Assembly (NCBI GenBank): GCA_964036155.1
Contig: OZ038423.1
Span: 56,683,249-56,747,248, forward strand
From: Diploscapter coronatus
Lineage: Eukaryota > Nematoda > Chromadorea > Rhabditida > Rhabditidae
DNA length: 64,000 nucleotides
Direction: 5' to 3'
A program made the position numbers and the translations under genes. Positions within the stretch are counted from its first letter, which is position 1, and the number at the start of each line of letters is the position of its first letter. Positions 23,417-48,016 of the stretch are shown here, piece by piece. The notes beneath the pieces are model-generated. The model had not been told where the DNA came from. It saw only the letters and a list, made by a program, of their open reading frames with translations, and searched no databases.

Positions 23417-26400
23417 TCATTTATTGGGATCGGCGAATCTCCACTTCTGGTGATCACTCCGCGAGTCGCAATTCGTCACGATCACATCGTCAGATTGCTT
23501 CAGACCATCGGTGGAAAGGCACAATCCCGATCGCGTGTTCCGCAGAAGTTGACCCTGGAAGTTTCATTTTGAAAATTCTAATAAGCTGACTGAAAAGTGG
23601 CTCATTTCCACCATTTCTATCAACGAATAAAAGGCAGAATCGGGATCCCGAATCTCGCGAACCGCGCGCCGTTTACGCGTTTTGACTAGATCATCGTTCT
23701 CAGCGACCTCGATTTGGTGTGTGGGTAAAGAATCAGCCAAATCGAGAGACGTCAAAGTGAAACGTTCTCTTGTGAAAATTAAAAATGTTTCAAAAAAATC
23801 ATAAAACTCAAATCAAGATTCCACTTTAATAAGAACAAAAGAATCTCAAAAATCTGAAATCCAACCTCGTAAGTCCACTTATCGCTGCCCCCATGGCAGT
23901 GGGTCATCATGACGGTGCCTCTTTCCTGGTCTCTGCCCACCATCGCCTGAGCACAGTTCGTTTCTCGTCTTAAATGGCCCTCGTTCGATAGAGACATTTG
24001 CTGAAAGTTGTAATTTTTAGCTAAAGTAGAAGGGGGTTACTAGCATGCGCGCGCGCGGGTTTTTGTCAATTATCGTTAATTGACGAGAAAGTCGATATTC
24101 GTGCAGAGCAATTAGAAATTGAATTTGTAGCGAAATAGTGAGTCGCGTAGAAGAGAAACGAGACGAATAGTGTAATTTTTTAATAGTTTTTGAACTTACC
24201 TGCGGAGATGATCCTTTGCCCTGACAAGGGAAGACGCCCAAAGTATGGGACGTTTTCTCGTCTTTCTGCAGGGTATCGATGCACATTCTGTAGCCGTCCA
24301 CGAAGGTGTAGAGCTGAAAAATTTTTAAATTCTTTTTTTCTGTAGGAAGTTAAGTAAAAAATCGTTTCCCATTTTTTTGCTTGAAAAGGATACATTTTTC
24401 GCAACTTCTGTAGAAAAAATTACCGTTCCATAAGCCTGAACGTTCTCATCGAAGATGAACTTGCCGGGAATAATGTTGTCGAGGTACCATTTGAAGGGTT
24501 TGCACTTCAGCTTCTCCCTCAATTCCTTTCTCGATGTTAGGTCGCCCACATCTTTGTCCTGGATTTTAAAAAGAATTTTATTCTTTTCGCTCAAATTTTC
24601 TTTATTTTTCGGTTCTTGTTAGTTGATCAGCCTTAAGATGCAAGAATTTAGCTGATAATAGTTTTATATCATTTTTTGACTGTTGTAAAGTTCATTCACT
24701 TTTAAATCAAAGAGCTAGTAGGCGAGAGAAAGTGAACTTTCATAATAAAAGATCATAGAATTAGGCGAAATTTAAAAGGACTCTTTTTCAAAAGTGAGAT
24801 AAAAGTTTAAACAAATACCTTCAAATCACTCCTGTGCATGTAGTAGAGCCTCTTATAGTCGTCCATCCAAACCTCGGCCAGCCGCTTCGAATTCGTCCCG
24901 TGCACGTCTTTGTTGTTGTTTCTTCCTTAAATTCGAATCTTCATTTTTTCTACTCTAAAATCTAGAAATCTAATAATTTTTTAATCCATAAAGATACTGA
25001 GAAAAAAATCATAGACTCGATAAAAGTGAGATTTTTAATCAAACTCTGAAAACCTACCCGTCATGTTATACGGATGTCCCGCTCTGAAGATGTGACCCAC
25101 GTGGGAACAGGGAATGAACTCGATAGAGCCTCCGCACGTCCAAGCTCTATAAGTTTTAGAGTCGATTTTAATTTCTGGCCCCAAATTTAATTTTGAATAG
25201 CCCCAGGATTAAAATATTTCAATTTCGTACCTGAAGGATATCTCCAGATTCTCTCCGCCCCAAATGTCCATTTCTTCGTCGTAACCTCCAACTGCGAAAA
25301 AGTACTCTTTATCTGCAGCTAGCAGGCCGCCTGCCATGGTTGGAGATCTAAAGCAATTACTTTATGGAGAAGATAAGTTTCAAATGTTCGTGAAAAAAAT
25401 GATTTTTGGAAAATTCGATAATTTCAGATCAACATAACTTCACAAGGTTTTTTTAAACTGAAAGATAGAAAAATAGGAAAGTCCTCCTACCTAATATAAT
25501 CAGTGGGACTTTTGCGCCGTTGCTGCTCTCTTTGAGGCATCAATTCCCAAGTAAAGTGGAGTGCCCAAGAAAATCCTGCAAATTAAACTGCTAATATTCT
25601 ACGTTTCAAAACGACTAAACTTATCATTACTCGAACAGTTAATAAAATAGTACCAGCTTCAGCAAAAAACTCAAATTAAAGAAAACGTTCATAAATGCAG
25701 ATATTTTTCAATTTAGGCAGATATGATTTTCATGTATGTTCAAAAATGTTTCAAATATCATTATTTTTTCATAAAAAAATATCTTTTAAAGAAAAGGGAA
25801 AAACGGGTCTTACCTCCCACAGCAGTGGCATAAGGATCCCCGTGGTACGCCATGGTCTCCGCCGCGATGCTATCGATCATCGGGCACAGAATCGCAGTCC
25901 TTTCTTCGGCAATTCTCGCCACAAGTGGTTCCAACCAACCGGCCGTAGCCTCACAGTGAGAGTCCAGGAAGACCACGACCTGAAAAGATTCTTTTATTTT
26001 TCGATAAAAAGATTATTTTTATTTTATAAAAAAATCGGAAAATGTCTTTACTTATTTATTTTTTTCAATACATAAAATGTTCGAAATTTTTAAACAGAAG
26101 GTAAAATCTTTGATATTTTTTAGAAAAAAACATTGAAATTTTGAAAAATTGATGATAAAAACCTGTCCAGTGGCTTCCTTCGCTCCAGCCAGTTTGGCTC
26201 GAATAAGCCCGTGCCGGACCGTCTTTCGGACTAATTTGACCAGTCCACCAAATCGCTTGATGTACTCGTCAAGATGACCTTTGAGCTCTTCTGGAAATGG
26301 AAAATTTAGGTTTCAAAGATTTTTTAAAACAAAATTTGAGCTCTTAAAGAATTTTAATAAAATTTTCAAATGCAAAATGTGATTACTTGACAACATTACA

Positions 26401-28533
26401 ATTTTGATAAATAAGAACTTTGAAACTTATCCAGGAATTTTTTTTCTGAAAGCAAAAAAATGAAAAAAAAAAAAGAAAAATTAGAAATAAAAAGAAACAT
26501 ATTCTTACCCCTTTGGCTGTTATCATCGAGTAGAACGACTTCCTTGAGGAGTTCTGGAGGACTTCTGTTCACGACGGAGTGCACCGTTCGCATCAGGGGC
26601 GTCCACGCTTCGTCCGTGAAGATGATCACCACGGAGGCCTCAAAATTTGAACATTAAAAATATAAATAGAAATTTCTCTAGATTGATATCGATAACTTCT
26701 CACTGAATGGGTCAAATTTCTTAAAATCTAAAACCAACCGAAGGCAACTTCTTCAGATCGTACTTGATGTCCTTACACTCTTTCCTTCGCACATCTGGTA
26801 AACTTCGGTCCAGCGAGATTTTGTCGCTGAAAATTGCTTTTTTTATTAAAAAAAAAACTTTCTAATGATGCTTTGCTTTATCATCTATTTCAAGCCTATT
26901 CTGGCTAAACTATCGTCGCATTTTCGGTTTAATCAAGTTGCTCAACTCAGAAATCCAACATTTGTCACTTTTTTAATCATATAGATCGAAACTTCAACCC
27001 CAAATACTTCCCGAATCCGCAAAATCTGACCCGTTTTTGTAACTCGACACCTTGACTCCTTATCTTCTTTCTCTGAATCTTTCATTCCTCAATGCTACTT
27101 CTCGTTTCTCTAACGTTGTAAAGCCACACTACGTAAGCGTGAAGTGTGATTTGGAAATTCGGATAACCTAGAATCTCCAGAAAATCAATAAAAAGGATCC
27201 TTCTATTACTTTTCAAATAGAACGATAAAATTCGGACTCGTCTATTAATTTCCGAGTAAATAAAAAGGAGTCTTCCATTTTTAAAGAAAAATAAAAGCCC
27301 TACCTGGCCTTGACGTTCATGAACCAATTCTTCATGTCGGAGTCGCCCTCGGCCTTTTCTGAAAAAAATCATATGCCCAATTTCATAGGTTTCAAATTAA
27401 CTAAAATTTCATATTTAGCGGATAAAATAGTACTCCCCCGCTTGATAGAAATTATAAACATTTCTATAGAGAAAATAATTTTACCCCTCCCCTTCAAGCA
27501 AAATTTTTATACGTTGCAAAATAAAGTCGCAAACTATTTCGCAGAAGAATTATTGACATAGAAAGTTTCGCTGAAAATGACAAAATATATATTCGAATAT
27601 TACTCTCGACTATCTATGAGATGAGCGTTGCCTAGCGAAAAGAGTAGAGACGCTGATGCGAACCGCGGAGTGAACATAGTGTAGTGCGTGAAGAGAGCGC
27701 GACGAGAACGCAGGCAGACAAAGAGGAAAGGCTTCGCATCGACGCTAGAGTCCGGAGAAAGAGGCAACGTTCATCTCAAATATAATGGAGAGTAACCTGA
27801 TTCCGAGAGATAAATGGGTTTTCCGTCCTCGCCGGGGCCGTCCCTCTTCTGGCTGTAGTCTGGAATCACGTGGCTCATGGACGATCGAACGAACTCGTCC
27901 CGGACATGCGGTGCAAGTCGGATCACGCCAAAATCTGCAAAATGTGTAAATTTTAGATTGTTTCAAAAATTATGTATGTTTCAGGAAAATGATATTTTGT
28001 ATTAATTTCTATCGAATTATTACCGCTCCATTAATATAGCTCTAATTCAAATTCAAAATTCCGGATAAAAATTTGTTTAAATTCCCATATTTTAAAAGAA
28101 AGAAGATCCTAACCTTCACTCTCATCGCCGCTGCTGGCTTGTGGACGCTTGTGTTCCTGAAGTTTTTATTTTCAACTTTACAAATTTGAAGGTTTCAAAT
28201 CTGTTTCAACCATCCTAAAGAAGTCTTCTATCAATACACGATAATTATTCTTTTTTTGTTCAAATCAAAATTTTCTAATCAGAGCAAAATCATCCTTGAA
28301 AATTCATCTATCACCCACTAATCGAAGCAAACTCTATAACTCGATGAATCCTTTTTATTAGATTCGTCTTTATGGTAAAAAAATTAATCAAAAATCCTGA
28401 CCTGATCGATATCCTGGTTTATCCTCCTCACGTTTCTGTAGTAGTAAACTACCACTATGAAGCAACAAAGCAAAAGAACCGCATTGACGACGTTTTCTTT
28501 GCGCCTAGGCACTAGGAAACGAGACCAACGCAT
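23417..28533 (-). CDS. Polypeptide N-acetylgalactosaminyltransferase, complete (second paralogue)
   Basis: Sixteen exons: 28533-28402, 28156-28114, 27934-27797, 27358-27304, 26826-26739, 26638-26509, 26290-26163, 25979-25814, 25575-25491, 25347-25231, 25146-25058, 24925-24819, 24558-24424, 24313-24200, 24000-23866, 23554-23417. Product 599 aa. It is a type II Golgi protein: short basic tail, transmembrane helix ~16-33 ([18 protein letters not shown]), stem, then catalytic domain ([18 protein letters not shown] metal motif 244-246; SPTMAGGL ~323; WGGENLE ~351; CSHVGH 374-379) and a lectin domain from ~450 with cysteine repeats (CIDTLQ, CLSTDG) ending QKWRF. The alpha repeat has GKGSSPQ where GxGGNQ is usual. 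The start ATG follows a TTTTTCAG acceptor by 11 nt. It differs clearly from the gly-5-type gene and I cannot name the orthologue. Confidence 0.93.
23576..23760. other. GC-rich island with stems inside the last intron of the GalNAc-T gene
   Basis: It stands out from the AT-rich intron. It contains CTCGATTTGG / CCAAATCGAG (10-bp stem, around 23708-23746) and the palindrome TTCGGGATCCCGAA-like sequence near 23640-23652. The minus strand stays open for about 60 codons ([19 protein letters not shown]...), but no splice sites put it in frame with its neighbours. It could be an intronic structured RNA (snoRNA-like), an alternative 3' exon or a nested gene. Undecided. Confidence 0.35.
27619..27777. 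repeat. Fold-back element in GalNAc-T intron
   Basis: AGATGAGCGTTGCCT at 27619-27633 pairs with AGGCAACGTTCATCT at 27762-27776. Further in, AGACGCTGATGCGAA pairs with TTCGCATCGACGCT. Arms are about 40 nt around a GC-rich centre, unlike the AT-rich intron. Confidence 0.6.
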
Positions 28534-28654
28534 CGAGACCAGGCCTGAAAAAGGCTGTTTAAAGACATAGCATTTTTAAGGGTAGAGATGATTTTACAAA
28601 AAACGAGACATTGGCATTTTGGTGCAAATTTCTAAATAACAGAATTTTTCTCAC

Positions 28655-28745
28655 CCTTGTTCTAGAAGAGAAAAAAACCACGTCTCCAGGATAATTCGAC
28701 CTTCCGCCCACTAAGCACGGACCCGACCCGACGAGAGGGAATCGC
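28655..28745 (-). other. Candidate 5' UTR exon of the GalNAc-T gene
   Basis: GC-rich segment bounded on the minus strand by TTTTCAG and AAGG|GTGAGA. It has a stop in the frame that matters and no useful ATG, so it would be untranslated. Suggested only by splice signals and composition. Confidence 0.35.
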
Positions 28746-31469
28746 CTGAAAATGGACAAAATTAGTTTTTAGAAAATCGAAGAGAAGAGTTAAATATCAA
28801 AAATACGGAAGTAGTAAGACGTTTTTTAAGAAAGTGAGATTTTATGTGTTCACAGGATAAACTAGTGAAGCATAATTGGTAAAATATTTGGAAATTTATG
28901 AAATAAATGAAACGTAGTAAAACAAACCAGAAGAGTGCCGATTTTGTGACAAATCAAGCAAAAGTTTTTTTAAACCCTAGGACAAACTTCAATAGAAAGT
29001 CATGAATTTCTGTCGAAAAGTAAAATTTTCTATTTTTCAAGAAATTCCCTAACGAAAATCGACTTTTGTTGGACAATCTAGAAAATGCACACGTCGCATA
29101 GATTTTAGCAATCAATTTCATGTCAAGAGGGTGAAAAGAGAGAAAGAAGAGTCGTAAAGTCACTCTTTCTCCCCACGTTAAAGGATACGCCTTGGAAACC
29201 GTATGGGATGATTTATGAATGAAAATTGACTTACAAGTGAAAAATATTTCGAGTAAAACGTGGGTGCTGATCATTTAGTGAGCGAATACAAAATCCGATA
29301 TCTTTTTTTAGTGTAAGTGATAGGAGAGAAAAACCATCTGGGGTATTTTGGGTTTAATTTTTATTTTGCGAGGCAAGGGGCCAGCAGACATGAGATCATC
29401 AAATTTTGAAAAAGGGCTAAATCCGGTTTTGCGCTAAATGGTCGGGGGATTTGTTTCAGTGAACGAAAAAACTCGACACGATAAATGTCACGTTCAAATA
29501 TTTTATCTTCACGAGGCTATTTGAAATTTCAATTTTTTTCCAAACTAGAAATAGAAATTTCTTGAAAACTTTTCTGGGAATTCGTGATTGTTCTGGAATA
29601 AGGTTTTTCGTTGTAAAAAAAGTTCAGGGTTATTCTTAAAGGGAGATAACATTTGTTTGATTTTTTTTGTTGAAAAAGTAAAAATTTCGTAAAGCTCAGT
29701 GCAGACCGCGTTTGAAATAAAATTAAGCAAATAGGCCAAAATTTGCCCATTGATGCAATTGTATATTATCGACTAAATTTTTGCAATCAGCCCAAATACG
29801 GACAAAAAGAAAAAGCAACAAAGGATGAAGCTTTTGAGGACAAATTTCTGCCTTCTTTTCCGCTCTTCACTTTCCGAGCCATTTTTACTTGAAAAATAGC
29901 ACAGAAAAAGTGAGTGCAAAGGGAAACAAAAAGGTGGACCGTTTGAACTAAAGTAGGGTTAGCGGTGCAAAAAGCTACATTAGAGGGAGGATCAAATTTG
30001 AAATGTTAGGTGCACAGAAAGCACTAGGGTGTGAAGTTAAACATCTTAGGCTAAAGCTATAGTGCTAGAAATAAAAGGATCGTGCCGAAAATTCGAGTTT
30101 GTCTGATTTTTGTAAATTTTATTTGGAAAATGATAATTTTATCAAAAAATGCTTTGATAAAAATAACAAATAAAAACCTCTAATCGTTTGCGTATTATGA
30201 GAAAATTCACGTGAAAAAATGAATAAAACAATCGAAAATCCCTACTGAATTTTTAAAGAAAAATAACAAAAACAAAAGTTTTCGAGAGAAAATTTTCAGA
30301 CTCACCTCACTACCACAATCGTTGAAATGATTATTTTTCATTATCCTAAGGCACTCTTAAAAAGTTTTAAGGAAGAAAATATTTGAAAGGCACTTTTCCA
30401 AAAGGCCCCAAATTTATAGTTTGAGACAGATTTACTAACGAAAGGCCGTGTGCATGATCAAGAGACGATTAGTGTTGTAGATTTCAAAGAAAAAGCGTGC
30501 CGCACTGTTTCCGAGTTTTGAGTCTTTGCAAACTTTGAGGCACACTAGATTCCTTTTCAGTTCTACAATACTTATCTGAGAATTCATTTGAAAGCTACCA
30601 TTTTCACGTGTGAAACGCATATAATTAAGATAGTGATCGAATTATGAAAATAGAAAGTTTCATTTTGAAAAATAATCCTTGTCCGAATTTCGATGACTAG
30701 TTTATAGATGGGATTTTATGAAAAATTTAAATTTAAAAGCCATTCGGTCCCATTTATAAAATAGATCACAAAACCTAGTAGACTTTATATGGAATTACCG
30801 TAAAATTTCACTTAAAAATACCGATTTTAAAATTTTTAGAAATTCTACAATAGTTTTAATGGGGACTGACTAAATATAAAACGTTTGGCAATATATTTTG
30901 AGAGGAAAACGTTGTGTGAAGAATATATATATGAAAACGTAAGCCACCGGGCCGGAAAAATAATTTTTATAAAAAATAAAATATGAAAAGATCTAGATAA
31001 AGTGCAATTTTACTTAAAAATTAAAAAAAGCAAGATTTTTGCCAACTTTAAGTAAAACTGCTAAATAACTGCGCCAAAAATCACGCAGTATGAGTAGATT
31101 TTTCATCATTTAACTTTGAAAAGAAAAAGTTAAACTACACCGCTTAAAGATCCGCAAAATTCATAAAAAAAAATACGTAGGAAAAAATCGCCAAAAATGA
31201 TGATTTTATCGATTTTCGCGAGGCGTGTTCGCGAAAATTCTCTGTACTCGTCGGATTTTGAAAATTTTTAAAACTCCAAAAACTTAGAGAATGGGATTTT
31301 GATAGGATTGAAAATGCCTCGAGTTTCAATTTTTCCCGAAAAAACTAGCTCTGAAATAGGCAATTTTTGCCAGAAGAAGGGAGAGTATTACCTATTTTCA
31401 AAAGGTTTTTTTCGAGAAAAATCTGAAAAGAATTAAAAAAAAAAAACTAGAAAATCTCCATTTATTAAC

Positions 31470-31595
31470 CTTGAAAAACGAACCGAAATCCTTTGAATTG
31501 GGCAAAGGCTTCTGAAAATCTCGTTTCGTCGTTGATCTTCTTGATTTTTTAACGAGTGCTCGTCTAGTTGAATTTCTTGTCGTAATTGGACTCGA
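31470..31595 (-). other. Orphan exon-like segment
   Basis: 126 nt, open for 42 codons in phase 0-0, bounded by CATTTTTCAG and AAG|GTTAAT. The reading is very basic (SSPITTRNSTRRALVKKSRR, then STTKRDFQKPLPNSK). It does not join in frame to the GalNAc-T exons. Read one base later it gives a 10-residue SERCA tail (see findings). Unproven. Confidence 0.3.
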
Positions 31596-33850
31596 CTGAA
31601 AAATGAAAATTATTTCAAAATTTACAAGAAATAAAAATAGAAATATAAAAACCCTGAGTTCGACTATTTTGGCAAAAATGACCTCCGAAAATCGAAATTT
31701 CTTAAATTTTCACCCTAAAATTCAAAAATTCGAAAATTCCGCGTTTTTGAGAAATATTTTGTGGGAAAAGCATGAGAATTTCCGCGTCGAGACCCGAAGC
31801 GCGTGAGAAACGAGTGCGGGGATTGACATCTAGCAGATGGGAACCAAAACGCGCTGTTGCAAACAACAAGTCTGCAAATCACTTGATCCTCTTTTTATCT
31901 TATCTCTCAGGCCCAAGCTATCTCTTTGCATCCTAATCTTTGGCCCACTCTCGTACACTCAGCAGAGCAATCCAAAAGTCATACGAAGCCGCAAGGTTAT
32001 CGCAACATTTTGGGTTAGCTTTTCGAGGGTCTTCCATTTTCAGTTTTAACAATTTTTCAATTGAAACCCAACTTTTTTCAAGATTTTTTCTATAAATCCC
32101 TGAAGCGTTCTTGAATGTTTTTTTTTCGGATTTGCATTTTTTTCAAAGCTTTTTTTATTTCGTGAATAAGCCTCGAAATAGCCGGGTTTTACATATTGAA
32201 AATCGTCGTGTTTAAACCTGAAATAATGCACCAAACAACGGTTAAAATCAAGCACGGAGATACAAAATTAGAATATTTTAGGGATGTTAGCCCAAAATCC
32301 ACCGGGTTTAAAGCCGGGTTAGTGGAAAAAGCGGTTCAAACCGTTATTCCAAACATTCTTTTATTATGAAGAAAAAAATGAAAAAAAAACGTTTTTAACG
32401 AACAGAACGAAGGTAAAAATCGGACGACGAGGACGTGAAAAATTATCGTGAACATTTTACGTCGAATTTTTCATCGATGAAAACGACGCTTATCACGTTT
32501 TATGATAAAAGACGATATAGGGGTAAAATTGGCTAGAAAACAACGATCAGAAACACAGGAGCAGATTTGACAAGTAGGCGAACCTTGAGGGCCAAATCGA
32601 AAAATTTTAAATCTAGGTAAAAATTTCTGATTCAACCCAAAAATCCGCAAAAACCATTAAATCTATCATGAAGAGATGAAACAATTTTGGTTTACAATTG
32701 CAAAAATGATAACGAGTAGAAAAATTGCGGTCCCAGTACTTTTACCTAAAAATTCCGCGTCCGTGCGGTAAACAAATTTTTTCAGATTCAAGAAACATGA
32801 TAAAAAAATTTCTCAGGAGATGTTGAGCAAAATGCATCAAACACTTATTTTCAGGAAAAATAGACTGTATACGAGGCCAAGAAGAAAATGATGAATGATA
32901 TTGGAAAATAGGGTTTCACAGAAAAAATCATGAAATTTTGGAAGGTTTAAAAGTTGTGCAAAATATCGTGAGAAAACGTCACCCGTTACAGGGTCTATAT
33001 TACTTTCGAGTGATAATCAAGATTTGAATAAATTATGATGACGAACAAATTTAGAAACAGACCCTAAAATACAATAAAAATCATATGGAAAAGCCAAGTT
33101 TAAAGGATAAAAACAACGACAATTTCGTAAACGGTAAATTTCGGACGCACAAAAACGCGGGACAAGTTTGTTGTTGTTGGAAAATAGGTTGAGTTATTCA
33201 TCTCAAACCAATCCATCTAGCCACTTTAGCGTATTTCTGACAAAATATCGATCTTTCAACAAAAAAATCATCCTGGATTTACTTTTCCTTGTCAAAAATG
33301 CGATAACGTGACGCGAAAAAATCAATTCAAATCTTCACAATCAAAGCCCAAAAGTGGATAGAAATAAGGAGGAAAAAGTGACAGACAAGCGTTAAACTTT
33401 GATAAAAATCTTGAAAATTTTATTATTTTTATTGGTTTCATTTATGGGGATTTTTGCCCGGAATTTCACGAAAATCTTCGAGAAATTCCCTTTTTTCATA
33501 TCACATATTCTACGGATTATTTGGGAGAAGAAAGGGTAGAAAAATTAGCTGGAAAAATAAAGAAGTACCGAAGAAATAAATAACGAAAATTTAGGGTAGT
33601 ATGAAAATTTTCATCATTTTATTTTTCAGCACTTCTAGAAGGTAAGAAAACATTCATATGACAGAAAATTCCAGGAAAAACGCCTTCAGACACTTTTTCA
33701 CTTTCTATATTAGACGGGCACAAACCAGCGAACCAATTATTTTCAGACGGGCTTTCAAAGTTGATCTTTTCTTAATTTCATAACCAACTTATCAATCTTT
33801 TTAGAAAATTTCGCTTTTACATGGATTTTTAACTCATTTTTTTCAATTTT

Positions 33851-33867
33851 CTAAATATCCAAATTCA
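33851..33867 (-). other. sca-1: Candidate alternative terminal exon of SERCA
   Basis: A strong acceptor TTGATTTTGCAG ends at 33868. If joined to the internal donor at 34208 in the last SERCA exon it would encode V-N-L-D-I-stop, giving a 999-residue short isoform 55 residues shorter than the long one. Inference from splice signals only; other acceptors are possible. Confidence 0.3.
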
Positions 33868-34026
33868 CTGCAAAATCAATGTTTTGTGAAATTTCAAAAT
33901 TCTTTTTCATCAGTTTTTGAAACATTTATCAAAAATCCCTTTGAAAGCCTCGTTTTTCTACCATAAATCTTCAATTATTTTCAAATCCTAAATTCAAAAA
34001 ATTCAAAATTTCCCAAATTTCGCGCA

Positions 34027-46641
<12,615 letters not shown>

Positions 46642-46687
46642 CGTGGCGCCAGTTACCCAAGAGGATCTTGACGCGGCGGTCGACTCT
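46642..46687 (-). other. sca-1: SERCA 5' UTR part of first coding exon
   Basis: The ATG-bearing exon extends upstream to an acceptor CTTTTCCAG at 46688, so the mRNA has either a spliced leader here or at least one more upstream non-coding exon. Confidence 0.6.
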
Positions 46688-47368
46688 CTGGAAAAGTGTC
46701 TTTTAATTTTGAAACACAGCTCATTAGAACGAGATCAGGGTTTTAGCCATTAAAAACAATTTTAAAAATTAAACAAAAGCTAAGAATGTTGGAGAGATTA
46801 CGAAAGATTCCAACGCGACGTCATAATAAAGTTCAAAATTTATACTTCTTTTTAGAGAATCAAGGCAAATTTCAACAATCTGAAGGTGAAATGACCACTC
46901 AAAACCTTTCCATGATACGTCTTCAAATCGTACAAAATATATTTTTCCAGAAAAGTCAAGGGAGTTCAAAACAACGCGTAAATCGATAATGCCAAGTGGT
47001 CAAGAGGCCTGCAATGAACTTTCAAAAGATTGTCAAAATTTAGGCCGGAAAAGATGTTCGAAACTAGCAAAATCCAGAAAATAAAGAATTGCCATTTTTC
47101 TAGAAAACCAAGTCTAGAAGAGTAGAGTAAATAGACCTACTGGTCAAAAGGTAAAGTCTTGTAGTCTCTACTCGACTAGTTGGAAGTTGCCTTTCAAAAT
47201 TTTTCGTCTCGAAGTTCCGGAACTCCTGATTTTTGTTTTAGAAAAATTTAGAATAAGAACATTCTCGAACAAGAAATATAAAAAGGAAAAGAAAAGGATG
47301 AATAAAATTCAAAACTCAACGTCATCAGTAGCCGGAATAGCCACCCTCTCTCGATATCTATGGGGTAA

Positions 47369-48016
47369 AGACGCAGAGGAACAATGATTAAGGAGCAGAG
47401 AGCGCAGAGAAATAGGGTCAGACATAAAGAGGGGGAGAGAAAGAGAAAGAAAGGGGACGGAGAACAAATCATATTTGACCGACTTTTCCGTACAAAAACG
47501 TGCCTCCCGGCACTATTTTCGGAAAATTCTCGACTTCTACATTTTTTTCAAAATTTCATAAATTTCTTTAACATTTTAAACCCATGAGACCTAAAAGAAT
47601 TTCCGAGAAACTGACCTAATTTTGAAAAGGAGAATTGAAAAAATTAATATTTGAAAATTCACAAGGAAAAGAGGAAATGAAAAAGAGCGGACAAAAAATC
47701 GATATTAAAAAATATCGACCAATAAATTGAAAATGCGCTCGAATGACAAAATTCAAAGAAACGGAAAAATCATCATTTTCAAGACCAAAAATCGATAGAG
47801 AGAATTTTCATGATTGCTCCGCCCAAAATTTACCACTGATTTTGATCGAGATAGCAAATAGTTAAAGAGCACGTCCATTTGAGAGTGAAAAAGAAGTCAG
47901 AGAAATGCGAATCGGGTGAGTTGGAATTCGACCCGAAAGTGAGTCGCGCACAAAAATGGGAACTATGCCGACGATTAGAGTCCCTATGCCTAAGCGTGGA
48001 GAGGGCAGAGACGCAG
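47369..48016 (-). promoter_or_regulatory. Candidate distal SERCA promoter patch
   Basis: Two copies of AGACGCAG (AGACGCAGAG at 47369-47378; AGAGACGCAG at 48007-48016, i.e. CTGCGTCT toward SERCA) and one CTCCGCCC (47817-47824) within 650 bp of AT-rich DNA. Both motif types are, as I recall, enriched in C. elegans promoters. Position 0.7-1.4 kb upstream of the SERCA leader acceptor fits. Inference. Confidence 0.35.

Larger units (their letters stand above)
28746..34026. other. Gene-poor stretch between SERCA 3' end and GalNAc-T 5' end
   Basis: About 5.3 kb of AT-rich DNA. I see no recognisable gene. It contains one exon-like segment (31470-31595, minus) and none of the strict TA(T/A)GTTTCA motifs common elsewhere. 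It probably holds the GalNAc-T promoter and SERCA 3' sequences. Confidence 0.5.

Noticed and set aside
28655..28759. Minus-strand frame as an extra coding exon of the GalNAc-T
   Set aside because: Contains a stop in the frame that would join exon 1; the first exon already has a proper ATG, short tail and membrane anchor.
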